From Streptomyces sp. NBC_01210 (GTDB taxonomy: Bacteria; Actinomycetota; Actinomycetes; Streptomycetales; Streptomycetaceae): 64,000 bases of DNA. The stretch's first letter is position 1. The number at the start of each line of letters is the position of its first letter. The notes beneath the pieces were generated by a model. It saw only the letters and a program-made list of their open reading frames with translations. It did no database searches and had not been told where the DNA came from. A program made the position numbers and the translations under genes. Shown in pieces: positions 1 to 8,621 of this stretch. The stretch lies in NCBI RefSeq assembly GCF_036010325.1, contig NZ_CP108549.1:3410001-3474000 (forward strand), written 5' to 3'.

Positions 1-186
1 GCGTCGCAACTGTGGTGCTGAGCAACCGAACGGCAGTCATCATGCGTACCGCGAGCCCCAACTCCGGTCAAGGTGTGGACCACACTGCGCATCCCCCGGA
101 CCCGGCAGGAATCACCTGGGCCGGGGTCCTCGCCAACTCGCCCTGGGCGAACCCACGTACGCCCACGCCGGTGCGAGAATCCCCGC

Positions 187-1074
187 ATGGCGGAAATCAT
201 CCAGAAGGACGGCACGTGGACCTTCGACGGGGACACGGTGCGCATCGTGCCCGGCAGCGACAAAGGCGTGAGCCTGCTGCGGAAGACCCTCGGTGAAGTC
301 GCCGTACCCCTGGCGGCGCTCGCCGGGATCTCCTTCGAGCCGGGCAAGAAGTCGGGACGGCTGCGGCTGCGGCTGCGCAACGGCGCCGACCCGCTCCTTC
401 AGATCACCGGCGGCAAGCTGGAGGACGGCTCCGACCCCTACCGGCTGACGGTGGAGAACGACCGGACCGGCGTCGCCGAGTACTTCGTCGACGCCGTGCG
501 CAACGCCCTGCTGCTCGACCAGGTGGAGACCAGCCCTGTCACCGGCTATCTGCTGCCCGGGCCCGCTCTCCCGATCACCGTCGGCGCGGGCGACGGCACC
601 GCCACCTTCGACGGGGAGCGGATCCGGCTGGACTGGAACTGGAAGACCGAGGAGTCCAAGTCCTCGGTCGGCCCGCGCACGCTCGCGCTCGAGGATGTGG
701 AATCGGTGGAGTGGCTGCCCTCCGTCGGCCTGGAGAACGGCTATCTGCGCTTCGCCGTGACCAAGGCCCCGACGAAGGCCCCGCCCAAGTACGACCCGCA
801 CGCCGTGGAGCTGTGGGGCTTCCGCAAGGACCCGCTGATGGCGCTGGTCGCGGCGGCCGTGGTGGCCCGTATGCCGCATCCGTACGCCCCGGCGCCCGTC
901 GACACTCCCCCGCGGCTCGCGCCGGGCGCACCCGCACCCGCCGCCACGCCGTCCGGCGACGATCATGACGCGCTGCTGCGCCGACTGCGTGAACTGGGTG
1001 AGCTGCATCAGGCTGGGATACTGACGGACGACGAGTTCGCGACCGCCAAACAGGCCGTTCTGAAGCGCCTCTGA
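187..1074 (+). CDS. DUF4429 / SHOCT domain protein
   Basis: A 295-aa soluble protein with no signal peptide or membrane segment. Two related beta-rich DUF4429-type units are visible: residues about 1-100, with WTFDGDTVRIV followed by SFEPGKKSGRLRLRL, and about 120-220, with ATFDGERIRLDW and ENGYLRFAV. A Pro/Ala-rich linker then leads to a C-terminal SHOCT helix pair (LLRRLRELGELHQAGILTDD followed by EFATAKQAVL). SHOCT modules often mediate oligomerisation or tethering. DUF4429 has no established biochemical role, so function is unknown. I chose the ATG at 187 because the longer reading frame upstream has no family similarity. Confidence 0.85.
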   Translation: MAEIIQKDGTWTFDGDTVRIVPGSDKGVSLLRKTLGEVAVPLAALAGISFEPGKKSGRLRLRLRNGADPLLQITGGKLEDGSDPYRLTVENDRTGVAEYFVDAVRNALLLDQVETSPVTGYLLPGPALPITVGAGDGTATFDGERIRLDWNWKTEESKSSVGPRTLALEDVESVEWLPSVGLENGYLRFAVTKAPTKAPPKYDPHAVELWGFRKDPLMALVAAAVVARMPHPYAPAPVDTPPRLAPGAPAPAATPSGDDHDALLRRLRELGELHQAGILTDDEFATAKQAVLKRL

Positions 1075-1140
1075 GTGACATCTGCCCGGAATCGGGCAGG
1101 ATTCTTGCAAACACCGTAGGTCACCCAGCAATATCTACGG

Positions 1141-1419
1141 GTGCTCGAACGCCGCCCATCGTCACACGACGAACTCATCGACCACCTGGTGCGCAGCACC
1201 GCGCTCCAGCGCGGTGAGGCAGCCCGGGTGGTACTCGACGTGCTGGCGTACTTCGACGAGAAGACCGAAGAATTCGTCCGCCGCCGCCACCGCGAGCTGC
1301 AGTCCGGTGGTCTGGCGAACACGGAGATCTTCGAGCGGATCGCGGCCGAACTGCCGCACCGCGCCGTGGCGCCGCCGGAGCTCTCGCTCCGCCAGCTGCG
1401 CCGCATCGTCTACGGCTGA
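1141..1419 (+). CDS. small conserved actinobacterial protein upstream of glmS
   Basis: A 92-aa, charged, probably all-helical protein starting at GTG. It has the region VRSTALQRGEAARVVLDVLA followed by a KTEEFVRRRHRELQ helix and a C-terminal LSLRQLRRIVYG. No catalytic motif, signal peptide or membrane helix is seen. It ends 45 bp before glmS on the same strand and may be co-transcribed with it. I recognise it only as a conserved hypothetical protein of Streptomyces and assign no function. The ribosome binding site is weak, so the start is the least certain part. Confidence 0.75.
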   Translation: MLERRPSSHDELIDHLVRSTALQRGEAARVVLDVLAYFDEKTEEFVRRRHRELQSGGLANTEIFERIAAELPHRAVAPPELSLRQLRRIVYG

Positions 1420-1464
1420 CCGGTCGGCCGGGCACACCACTGACCCATGGAGGGGAAAGACTTT

Positions 1465-3282
1465 ATGTGCGGAATTGTCGGTTACATCGGCAAGCGTGAT
1501 GTGGCACCGCTGCTGCTGGAAGGCCTGCAGCGGCTGGAGTACCGGGGTTACGACTCCGCGGGCATCGTGATCACCAGCCCCAAGACCGCCGGGCTGAAGA
1601 TGGTCAAGGCCAAGGGCCGGGTCCGTGACCTGGAGGCCCGTGTCCCCAAGCGCTTCGCCGGCACCACCGGCATCGCCCACACCCGTTGGGCCACCCACGG
1701 CGCCCCGAGCGACGAGAACGCACACCCCCACCTCGACCCCGAGAACAAGGTCGCGATCGTCCACAACGGCATCATCGACAACGCCTCCGAGCTGCGCGCC
1801 AAGCTCGTCGCCGACGGCGTCGTCTTCCTCTCCGAGACGGACACCGAGGTCCTGACCCACCTCATCGCCCGCTCCCAGGCGGAGACCCTGGAGGAGAAGG
1901 TCCGCCAGTCGCTGAAGCTGGTCGAGGGCACCTACGGCGTCGCCGTGATGCACGCCGACTTCAACGACCGCATCGTCGTCGCCCGCAACGGCTCCCCGGT
2001 CGTCCTCGGCATCGGCGAGAAGGAGATGTTCGTCGCCTCCGACGTCGCCGCGCTGGTCGCCCACACCCGCCAGATCGTCACCCTCGACGACGGCGAGATG
2101 GCCACCCTCAAGGCCGACGACTTCCGCACGTACACCACCGAGGGTTCGCGCACGACGGCCACGCCGACCACCGTGGAGTGGGAGGCCGAGTCGTACGACA
2201 TGGGCGGCCATGACACGTACATGCACAAGGAGATCTCCGAGCAGGCCGACGCCGTGGACCGCGTGCTGCGCGGCCGCATCGACGACCGGTTCTCCACCGT
2301 GCACCTGGGCGGCCTGAACCTGGACGCGCGTGAGGCACGCGGCGTGCGCCGGATCAAGATCCTCGGCTGCGGCACCTCGTACCACGCCGGCATGATCGGC
2401 GCCGGGCTGATCGAAGGCCTCGCCCGCATCCCCGCGGACGCCGAGCCGGCCTCCGAGTTCCGCTACCGCAACCCGGTCGTGGACCCCGACACCCTCTACA
2501 TCGCGGTCTCCCAGTCGGGTGAGACGTACGACGTGCTCGCCGCCGTCCAGGAGCTCAAGCGCAAGGGCGCGCGCGTCCTCGGCGTGGTGAATGTCGTCGG
2601 CTCGGCGATCGCCCGCGAGGCCGACGGCGGTGTGTACGTCCACGCCGGTCCCGAGGTCTGCGTCGTCTCCACCAAGTGCTTCACCAACACGGTGGTCGCC
2701 TTCGCGCTGCTGGCGCTGCACCTCGGCCGCATCCGCGACCTCTCCGTGACCGACGGCAAGCGGATCATCGAGGGCCTGCGCAAGCTGCCCGAGCAGATCA
2801 GCGAGATCCTCGAGTCCGAGGCAGACATCAAGAAGCTGGCCGAGGAGTACGCGGGCGCCAAGTCGATGATGTTCATCGGCCGGGTGCGCGGCTACCCGGT
2901 GGCGCTGGAGGCCTCCCTGAAGCTCAAGGAGATCTCCTACATCCACGCCGAGGCGTACCCGGCCTCGGAGCTCAAGCACGGCCCGCTGGCGCTGATCGAG
3001 CCGGCGCTGCCGACGGTCGCGATCGTCCCGGACGACGACCTGCTGGAGAAGAACCGCGCGGCCCTGGAGGAGATCAAGGCCCGCAGCGGCAAGATCCTCG
3101 CCGTCGCGCACCGCGAGCAGGAGAAGGCCGACCACACCATCGTCGTGCCGAAGAACGAGCACGAGTTGGACCCGATCCTGATGGGCATCCCGCTCCAGCT
3201 GTTCGCGTACCACACGGCGCTGGCCATGGGCCGTGACATCGACAAGCCGCGCAACCTGGCGAAGTCCGTCACGGTCGAGTAG
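1465..3282 (+). CDS. glmS: glutamine--fructose-6-phosphate aminotransferase
   Basis: A 605-aa enzyme converting fructose-6-phosphate plus glutamine to glucosamine-6-phosphate, the entry to UDP-GlcNAc, peptidoglycan and amino-sugar metabolism. It begins MCGIVGYIG, so Cys2 becomes the N-terminal glutaminase nucleophile; HTRWATHGAPSDENAHPH is the glutamine-amidotransferase signature. Two SIS domains follow in the second half (LGCGTSYHAG, VSQSGETYDV, AEAYPASELKHGP), ending in the conserved KSVTVE. The frame extends to an upstream ATG at 1447, but that codon lies in the GGAGGGGAAA ribosome binding site, so the ATG at 1465 is correct. Streptomyces often carry two glmS copies; this position recalls glmS2 of S. 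coelicolor. A strong terminator follows. Confidence 0.97.
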   Translation: MCGIVGYIGKRDVAPLLLEGLQRLEYRGYDSAGIVITSPKTAGLKMVKAKGRVRDLEARVPKRFAGTTGIAHTRWATHGAPSDENAHPHLDPENKVAIVHNGIIDNASELRAKLVADGVVFLSETDTEVLTHLIARSQAETLEEKVRQSLKLVEGTYGVAVMHADFNDRIVVARNGSPVVLGIGEKEMFVASDVAALVAHTRQIVTLDDGEMATLKADDFRTYTTEGSRTTATPTTVEWEAESYDMGGHDTYMHKEISEQADAVDRVLRGRIDDRFSTVHLGGLNLDAREARGVRRIKILGCGTSYHAGMIGAGLIEGLARIPADAEPASEFRYRNPVVDPDTLYIAVSQSGETYDVLAAVQELKRKGARVLGVVNVVGSAIAREADGGVYVHAGPEVCVVSTKCFTNTVVAFALLALHLGRIRDLSVTDGKRIIEGLRKLPEQISEILESEADIKKLAEEYAGAKSMMFIGRVRGYPVALEASLKLKEISYIHAEAYPASELKHGPLALIEPALPTVAIVPDDDLLEKNRAALEEIKARSGKILAVAHREQEKADHTIVVPKNEHELDPILMGIPLQLFAYHTALAMGRDIDKPRNLAKSVTVE

Positions 3283-3328
3283 TAGAGCCGAGCGCCCGGG
3301 GATACGGCCCCGGGACGCAGCCGGACAC

Positions 3329-3380
3329 AGGCGGTCCCCCCGCGCGTTGCCACCGATACGCGCGGGGGGACCGCCTTTTC
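3329..3380 (+). terminator. rho-independent terminator of glmS
   Basis: A perfect 19-bp inverted repeat (3329-3347 with 3358-3376), arms beginning AGGCGGTCCCCCC, 10-nt loop, followed by TTTTC. It starts about 46 bp after the glmS stop codon. The convergent gene ends at 3421, so it may act in both directions. Confidence 0.9.
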
Positions 3381-3420
3381 GTAAGCCGGTGCAGCCCTAG
3401 AGCACCGGCTTGTGGCTGCC

Positions 3421-3993
3421 TCAGCCGGTGGCCGTCACTCCCCGGCCGGCAGCGCGTCCCGAGAACGTGGGCCACTTGGCGAGTGCGGCCGTCGCGCCGT
3501 ACCAGGCCGCCAGACCCGCGACCGAGCCGACCCAGCCGCCCGCCTTCGCCAGCCCGTCGTTCTCCGCGAACGAGGCGATGCCGAGCAGCAGCAGCGAGAC
3601 GAACAGCAGCCCGTACACGCCCTGTCCGAACATTCCGCTCCCCGCGGACGCGGCTGTCAGGGTCAGCGCGAGCAGCGCCCACAGCAGCAGGAAGAGACCT
3701 GCCGCCTCGGCGGAGACCTCGGTGCCGACGCCGGTGCCCCAGGTGAACCAGAAGGCGCCGAGGCCCGAGAACGCCGTGCCCGTACCGGCGTTGCCCGCGC
3801 GGAACTCGAGCAGGCCGACTATGAACAGTGCGACGCCGCCGACCCAGGTGGCGAGTGAGGAGGCATCAGCCGCGGCGACATTGTCGATCACACCGGTGTT
3901 GCCGACGCCGAATGCCAGCAGGGTCAGTCCGAGCGCGAGATGGCCGAGAGTCGAAGTAGAAGTAGCGCTTCCCGCAGAGACGTCGTTGTCCAC
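3421..3993 (-). CDS. GPR1/FUN34/YaaH family transporter (acetate permease-like)
   Basis: A 190-aa integral membrane protein with about six hydrophobic helices (LGHLALGLTLLAFGVGNTG, WVGGVALFIVGLLEFRAGN, AAGLFLLLWALLALTLTAA and others). The NTG element in the first helix, the FRAGNAGTGTAFSGLGAFW stretch and the six-helix pattern fit the GPR1/FUN34/YaaH (SatP) family of acetate/succinate:proton symporters or channels. Substrate is inferred from family only. The start is GTG at 3993 with AAGGGAG about 6 nt upstream. It is convergent with glmS. The roughly 200-bp upstream region ends in the repeat block at 4205-4274. Confidence 0.85.
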   Translation of the reverse strand: MDNDVSAGSATSTSTLGHLALGLTLLAFGVGNTGVIDNVAAADASSLATWVGGVALFIVGLLEFRAGNAGTGTAFSGLGAFWFTWGTGVGTEVSAEAAGLFLLLWALLALTLTAASAGSGMFGQGVYGLLFVSLLLLGIASFAENDGLAKAGGWVGSVAGLAAWYGATAALAKWPTFSGRAAGRGVTATG

Positions 3994-4204
3994 GGCGGGC
4001 TCCCTTCGTGTCCTGTGCAGTTGTGCTGCTACCCAGCGACCGCTATGTACCCTTCACAAGCGCACAATCCACCTCTACGCACCAGTAGATTTCCGTTCGC
4101 GCAGAGGGATTTGACGCCGCTTCACCTGCACCGAAGCCGCGATTACGAGACAGCCACGACTGGGCGTACGCGGGATAACGTCGATCTACGGGATCGCGGA
4201 ACAC

Positions 4205-4274
4205 CGGTTACGGGACATCAGTTACGGGATATCGGTCACTGGATATCGGTTACGGAATGCGGATCACGGGATCA
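4205..4274. repeat. 14-bp degenerate tandem repeat, five units
   Basis: Five consecutive 14-bp units resembling CGGTTACGGGATAT run from 4205 to 4274 (4205, 4219, 4233, 4247, 4261). A looser partial copy (CGATCTACGGGATC) lies near 4191. The last unit contains the stop codon of the universal stress protein gene. The block sits between a gene end and a gene start, both on the minus strand, and looks either like a decaying minisatellite or a multi-site binding array. Confidence 0.8.
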
Positions 4275-4785
4275 CGATGACCGGACGCTGCGCGCGCCGC
4301 GCCAGCCGTCCCGCCACCGAACCGAAGATGCGCCCGACGATGCCGTGCGTGGAGCCGACCACGATCGCGTCGGCCGAATACTCCTTGCCGACCTCTTCGA
4401 GCTCATGGCAGATGTCGCCGCCGCGCTCGACCAGGATCCACGGCACCTCGGTGAGATAGTCCGCGCAGGCCAGCTCCAGACCGAGCACCTCGGTGCGGTG
4501 ATCGGGGACGTCCACGAAGACCGGGGGCTCACAGCCCGCCCAGACGGTGGTCGGCAGCCGATTGGCGACATGCACGATGATCAGGCCCGAGCCGGATCGT
4601 CTCGCCATTCCGATGGCGTACGCGAGCGCCCGCTCACTGGAGGTCGATCCGTCGAAGCCGACGACGACTCCGTGCCGGAAGGCTGGATCGCAGGAATGAC
4701 ATGTCTCTTCTGCCGCTTGCAGATCCGACAGGGGGTCGGCTACCTGCTTGCGGTCCGCGGGTTCGGGGATTTCGTGACCGGCCAT
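4264..4785 (-). CDS. universal stress protein (UspA family)
   Basis: A single-domain Usp of about 173 aa. The fold runs from GVVVGFDGSTSSERALAYA, through SGLIIVHV, to DAIVVGSTHGIVGRIFGSVA and RPVIVIP. GSTHGIVGRIFGS fits the G-2x-G-9x-G(S/T) nucleotide-binding pattern, so it probably binds ATP. I chose the ATG at 4785; a TTG at 4827 would add 14 residues, and neither has a clear ribosome binding site. Role inferred: stress or dormancy-associated regulator. The stop codon is embedded in the 14-bp tandem repeats. Confidence 0.88.
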   Translation of the reverse strand: MAGHEIPEPADRKQVADPLSDLQAAEETCHSCDPAFRHGVVVGFDGSTSSERALAYAIGMARRSGSGLIIVHVANRLPTTVWAGCEPPVFVDVPDHRTEVLGLELACADYLTEVPWILVERGGDICHELEEVGKEYSADAIVVGSTHGIVGRIFGSVAGRLARRAQRPVIVIP

Positions 4786-4995
4786 CGGTGTCTCGGCGAA
4801 GAAGGTCCTCTTGAGAGGGATCGTCAAGGGAGGGTGCGTCGGTTGGCATGGCGGCGGAGCTGTGTCCGGGAATCATCTTCCCAACCCCATACCCCCAAGG
4901 GTACGGCGACACTCCTCTCCTGCCCAGAGCCTGCCCGCCCATACGCGGCGTTCCAGGGAGCATGCCCGAGCCCGCCCCGGAGCGCAATGCCGCTT

Positions 4996-5017
4996 GGTGT
5001 ATACAGCCGTCTACACC
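4996..5017. promoter_or_regulatory. dyad GGTGTA-n10-TACACC, possible operator
   Basis: GGTGTATACAGCCGTCTACA plus CC forms a dyad with 6-bp perfect arms and an internal TGTATACA palindrome. It lies in the 355-bp non-coding stretch between the divergent universal stress gene (start 4785) and the small membrane protein gene (5141). This resembles GntR-type operators in shape but not in a named consensus. No other structure stands out there. Confidence 0.3.
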
Positions 5018-5140
5018 CCGCTACCGGCGCCCGCAGGCGTCTCCGGCGTCCATAGGTGCATACGGACGTCGGTCCCAGTGACCGGAAGGCTCCGCTCCTC
5101 GTTGGCACCTCGGTCACCCCGCCGCCTCCAGGGAGCTTCC

Positions 5141-5563
5141 GTGCCCGCACGACCGTCCGCCCCGGCCCCCGCACCCTCCCCGACCCGTCAGCACGGACGG
5201 CGCCGGGCGCCGCGCCGGGCGCCGGACGCGACCGCCGCGCCGGCCGAACACGCTTCGCGTTCCTCACACCCGTGGTCGTCCTCGTGCGAGTCGGCGAGCC
5301 AGGTGGTCCGCTGGGCGGCGTTCAGCTGTCTGCTGGTCCCTGTCGTACTGGTCGTGTACGGCACCTCCGTCGGCGGGGCAGCCGCCGCGGCCCTCGGCCT
5401 CGCCGCCGTGACCGCCGCCTGCCGGGTGCTGCTGCGCCAGTCCGAGCGCAGCGCGGCCCGCGCCCGCGCGGCCGAATCGACACCGGCCCGCCGGAAACGC
5501 GCCAGGACCGCCCCGGGGGCCCGGAGCCGTCGGCACGGGGCGGGAAGTACGCCCGGAGACTGA
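5141..5563 (+). CDS. small Ala/Arg-rich membrane protein
   Basis: A 140-aa protein with a basic, Pro/Ala-rich N-terminal half (about residues 1-60), one or two hydrophobic helices (VVRWAAFSCLLVPVVLVVYG, then GAAAAALGLAAVTAACRVLL), and a basic C-terminal tail. It starts at GTG 5141, about 7 nt after GGGAG. Similar small proteins sit upstream of adpA in streptomycetes as far as I recall. Function unknown; a membrane-anchored accessory role is only inference. Confidence 0.6.
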   Translation: MPARPSAPAPAPSPTRQHGRRRAPRRAPDATAAPAEHASRSSHPWSSSCESASQVVRWAAFSCLLVPVVLVVYGTSVGGAAAAALGLAAVTAACRVLLRQSERSAARARAAESTPARRKRARTAPGARSRRHGAGSTPGD

Positions 5564-5949
5564 CGGGTTCACACACTCGGACCCATACGTTTTCAGCCAA
5601 CTTCGCGCCTGTAGCCTCCTCTTGGCGAAATGGCCTGCCAACCCCCTTGCCACCAGGGAAGAAAGGACCATTCGCGGCCCGCGCACCCTACGGGGACGGG
5701 CCATGCATGCGATGCACACTTCCCTGCGCGGCCCACGAGTGGAACGCTTCGTGATCGAATGCTTCGCGCCAAGTTGCCAAGTCGACATAGCGGGGCATGC
5801 CGAACTTGTCACGGCGGCGCCACGGGACGCAGTAGATTCGATCATGAGTATCTAAGGCTGGGGACTCGTGCAAAACCGAGGGGAAACGTGCAGGAGCGAG
5901 AGGCCCGAAACGAACGGGGAGACGCGAACACCGAGGGGGGCTTAGCGTC
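5564..5949 (+). other. long upstream region of adpA
   Basis: A 386-bp non-coding stretch preceding adpA, more AT-rich than the surroundings. It contains TGGCGAAATGGCC-like and TTGCCAAG elements that loosely resemble AdpA's own binding motif (TGGCSNGWWY) without matching exactly. Long leaders with several regulators' sites are usual for adpA. I see no open reading frame with coding character in it. Confidence 0.5.
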
Positions 5950-7167
5950 ATGAGTCAGGACTCCGCCGCACCGGAGGTGGCACGTAAGCTCTCCGGGCGC
6001 CGGCGCCGGGAAGTCGTCGCAGTGCTGCTGTTCAGCGGCGGCCCCATTTTTGAAAGTTCCATCCCACTCTCGGTGTTCGGAATTGACCGTCAGGACGCCG
6101 GAGTTCCCCGTTATCGGCTGCTTGTCTGCGGTGGCGAGGAGGGCCCGCTGCGGACCACCGGCGGGCTGGAACTGACCGCGCCGTACGGCCTGGAGGCGAT
6201 AGGGAGAGCAGGCACCGTCGTCGTGCCGGCCTGGCGGTCGATCACGTCACCGCCACCGGTCGAGGCGCTCGACGCCTTGCGCAGAGCGCACGAGGAGGGA
6301 GCCAGAATCGTCGGACTGTGCACTGGTGCATTCGTACTCGCCGCGGCCGGTCTGCTCGATGGCCGACCGGCGACCACGCACTGGATGTACGCGCCGACAC
6401 TCGCCAAGCGGTATCCGTCCGTCCATGTGGATCCGCGCGAGCTCTTCGTCGACGACGGCGATGTGCTCACCTCCGCGGGCACGGCGGCCGGAATCGATCT
6501 CTGCCTGCACATCGTGCGTACGGATCACGGCACCGAGGCGGCCGGGGCACTGGCCCGCCGGCTGGTCGTGCCGCCGCGGCGCAGTGGCGGGCAGGAGCGC
6601 TATCTGGACAGGTCTTTACCAGAGGAAATCGGGTCGGACCCGCTGGCTGAGGTCGTTTCGTGGGCACTGGAGCATCTCCATGAACAGTTCGACGTGGAGA
6701 CTCTTGCCGCGCGGGCGTACATGAGCCGACGGACGTTCGACCGGCGATTCCGCTCGCTCACCGGCAGCGCGCCGCTGCAATGGCTGATCACCCAGCGGGT
6801 GCTGCAGGCCCAGCGGCTGCTCGAGACCTCCGACTACTCGGTCGACGAGGTCGCGGGCCGCTGCGGCTTCCGCTCCCCGGTGGCCCTGCGTGGCCATTTC
6901 CGGCGCCAGCTGGGCTCATCCCCGGCCGCGTACCGGGCCGCCTACCGGGTGCGCCGTCCGCAGAGCGAGTCCGCCCCGGCCCCGGTGGTGGAGCCGGTCC
7001 TGCCGGCGCAGGCCTCGCCGCAGGCCAGACGTGCGGCCGCGGCGACGGGACCGTCCGGTCCTGCCGCCGTCTCGGCCGCGCCGCCGGAGCTCAGCAAGAC
7101 CAGTTCCGAGGCGTACGCGACAGGTCACGGCCGTCCGAGCCTGCCCGGCCAGCGGAGTGCGCCATAA
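5950..7167 (+). CDS. adpA: AdpA/BldH, AraC-family developmental master regulator
   Basis: A 405-aa regulator. Residues about 20-200 form a DJ-1/PfpI-like (class I amidotransferase-like) dimerisation domain ([40 protein letters not shown]). Residues about 230-330 form an AraC-type DNA-binding domain with two helix-turn-helix motifs ([20 protein letters not shown] and [14 protein letters not shown]). The Pro/Ala-rich tail is typical. AdpA activates genes for aerial growth, secreted proteases and secondary metabolism. Codon 223, in the linker between domains, is TTA, the hallmark of bldA tRNA-dependent adpA genes. It is followed 10 bp later by orn, the usual adpA-orn pair. Confidence 0.97.
   Translation: MSQDSAAPEVARKLSGRRRREVVAVLLFSGGPIFESSIPLSVFGIDRQDAGVPRYRLLVCGGEEGPLRTTGGLELTAPYGLEAIGRAGTVVVPAWRSITSPPPVEALDALRRAHEEGARIVGLCTGAFVLAAAGLLDGRPATTHWMYAPTLAKRYPSVHVDPRELFVDDGDVLTSAGTAAGIDLCLHIVRTDHGTEAAGALARRLVVPPRRSGGQERYLDRSLPEEIGSDPLAEVVSWALEHLHEQFDVETLAARAYMSRRTFDRRFRSLTGSAPLQWLITQRVLQAQRLLETSDYSVDEVAGRCGFRSPVALRGHFRRQLGSSPAAYRAAYRVRRPQSESAPAPVVEPVLPAQASPQARRAAAATGPSGPAAVSAAPPELSKTSSEAYATGHGRPSLPGQRSAP
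6616..6618 (+). promoter_or_regulatory. TTA leucine codon in adpA (bldA control point)
   Basis: In frame with adpA, TCT-TTA-CCA encodes Ser-Leu-Pro between the amidotransferase-like and AraC domains. TTA is very rare in Streptomyces genes and is read only by the developmentally controlled bldA tRNA. Confidence 0.95.
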
Positions 7168-7177
7168 GGTAGGACGC

Positions 7178-7780
7178 ATGAACGATCGCATGGTGTGGAT
7201 CGACTGCGAGATGACCGGGCTCTCGTTGACGGAAGACGCACTCATCGAGGTGGCCGCACTGGTCACCGACTCGGAACTGAACGTGCTCGGTGAAGGGGTG
7301 GACATTGTGATCCGCCCGCCGGACGCTGCGCTGGAGACGATGCCCGAGGTGGTGCGGCAGATGCACACCGCCTCGGGCCTCCTCGAGGAGCTCGCGGGCG
7401 GTACCACGCTCGCGGACGCCGAGGCGCAGGTCCTGGCGTACGTACGCGAGCACGTCAAGGAGCCCGGCAAGGCCCCGCTGTGCGGAAACTCGGTCGGTAC
7501 CGACCGCGGCTTCCTGCTGCGAGACATGCCGACGCTGGAGGACTACCTCCACTACCGGATCGTCGATGTCTCCTCGGTCAAGGAACTGGCTCGCCGCTGG
7601 TTCCCGAGGGCGTACTTCAACAGTCCGGAGAAGAACGGCAACCACCGGGCGCTGGCGGACATCCGCGAATCCATCGCGGAGCTGCGCTACTACCGTGAGG
7701 CGGTCTTCGTACCGCAGCCCGGACCCGACTCGGACACCGCGAAGGCGATCGCGGCGAAGCACGTTCTGCCAGTGGAGTGA
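7178..7780 (+). CDS. orn: oligoribonuclease
   Basis: A 200-aa DEDDh 3'-5' exoribonuclease that degrades 2-5-nt RNA, including pGpG from cyclic-di-GMP turnover. Motifs seen: WIDCEMTGL (DxE, near residues 8-10), [12 protein letters not shown], the [12 protein letters not shown] motif, and [12 protein letters not shown] with the catalytic His and Asp. Start ATG 7178 has AGGACG just upstream. It follows adpA by 10 bp on the same strand, so co-transcription is likely. Its product would link to the CdgA protein encoded about 32 kb away. Confidence 0.96.
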   Translation: MNDRMVWIDCEMTGLSLTEDALIEVAALVTDSELNVLGEGVDIVIRPPDAALETMPEVVRQMHTASGLLEELAGGTTLADAEAQVLAYVREHVKEPGKAPLCGNSVGTDRGFLLRDMPTLEDYLHYRIVDVSSVKELARRWFPRAYFNSPEKNGNHRALADIRESIAELRYYREAVFVPQPGPDSDTAKAIAAKHVLPVE

Positions 7781-7894
7781 GGCGGGCCTGACGCGGACGT
7801 GAGTCCCGCGTCAGGCCCGCAACAACCCGGGCGCGAGCACCCTCCCCGACCCTGTACACTTTTTCTCGGCCGGTCGGGAGAAAGACCGGTCGTG

Positions 7895-7967
7895 GTGGGT
7901 ATAGCTCAGCTGGTAGAGCACCTGGTTGTGGTCCAGGATGTCGCGGGTTCGAGTCCCGTTACTCACC
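7895..7967 (+). tRNA. tRNA-His (GTG anticodon)
   Basis: A complete cloverleaf: acceptor GTGGGTA pairs with TACTCAC, D-loop AGCTCAGCTGGTAGAGC, anticodon loop TTGTGGT, T-arm CGGGTTCGAGTCCCG. Base 7894 is G and base 7967 is C, giving the G-1:C73 pair diagnostic of histidine tRNA. CCA is not encoded. It lies directly upstream of the accessory stretch and is a plausible integration site. Confidence 0.96.
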
Positions 7968-7977
7968 CTGAATGATC

Positions 7978-8009
7978 AAGGCCCGACCTGTGAGAACAGG
8001 TCGGGCCTT
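7978..8009 (+). terminator. terminator of tRNA-His
   Basis: Perfect 14-bp inverted repeat AAGGCCCGACCTGT / ACAGGTCGGGCCTT with a GAGA tetraloop, starting 10 bp after the tRNA. Confidence 0.9.
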
Positions 8010-8279
8010 CGTCATGTCCGAAACTTTGGGAACACTGAGGGCACTACGCGGTTCAAGGCCCCCGTTGAGGCGCACGGCGGACAGTGGCCGCATGGCTGGG
8101 TTCGCCGGCATGGTTCGTTGAGGAGCCGGCAGTGCCCGGCGACGTCCCGCTCGACAGCTACGCGACCTACGGACTGGGTGCATGCCGAGAGACAGGCGAG
8201 AAGGACACCGAGGCCCCGGAGAAGTGGGCGCGGCGGCCTGCCGACCCGGCTCGGCACGCGCCTGGACGGCAAGGTCTCG

Positions 8280-8621
8280 ATGGACCGGTACCAGCTGGAG
8301 CAGCTGGCCCGCGACAAGGCGATCAAGCTGATCATGGAGCCGGTCAAGGGCATCGAGGAGGCGCGGATCCGCCGGGAGGAAGCGCAGCGGATTGCTGACC
8401 GGCGGGCGGCTGACCGTCGTCTCGTCTTTGCCGCGCTGATCGCCTCGGTGCTGCTGCCCCTGCTGACCGTGTATCTCTCGTCGCAGGGGCTGGAGCGTGA
8501 CGCGACACAAGAGCGAAGGTTCGGCACGCTTCCGCACCGACGTGGCGTTCACTGTCATCGCGGCGCTGTGCCTTGCTGGGTTCGCGTTCCTCGTCATCAC
8601 GACGCAGGGCATGGCGCATGA
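8280..8621 (+). CDS. putative helix plus single-TM protein, overlaps collagen-like gene
   Basis: From ATG 8280 the frame encodes a charged helix (MDRYQLEQLARDKAIKLIME followed by an EEARIRREEAQRIADRRA stretch) and one membrane segment (LVFAALIASVLLPLLTVYLS). The sensible part stops near residue 80. The remaining 35 or so residues overlap the first 125 bp of the next gene in another frame and look non-coding, so the true protein may end early or be frameshifted. The helix-TM arrangement recalls small phage holin-like or tail-accessory proteins, but no family is recognised. Confidence 0.45.
   Translation: MDRYQLEQLARDKAIKLIMEPVKGIEEARIRREEAQRIADRRAADRRLVFAALIASVLLPLLTVYLSSQGLERDATQERRFGTLPHRRGVHCHRGAVPCWVRVPRHHDAGHGA

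Noticed and set aside
1162..3213. A 683-codon frame antisense to glmS
   Set aside because: It mirrors the codon bias of glmS on the other strand, has no family similarity, and glmS is certain.
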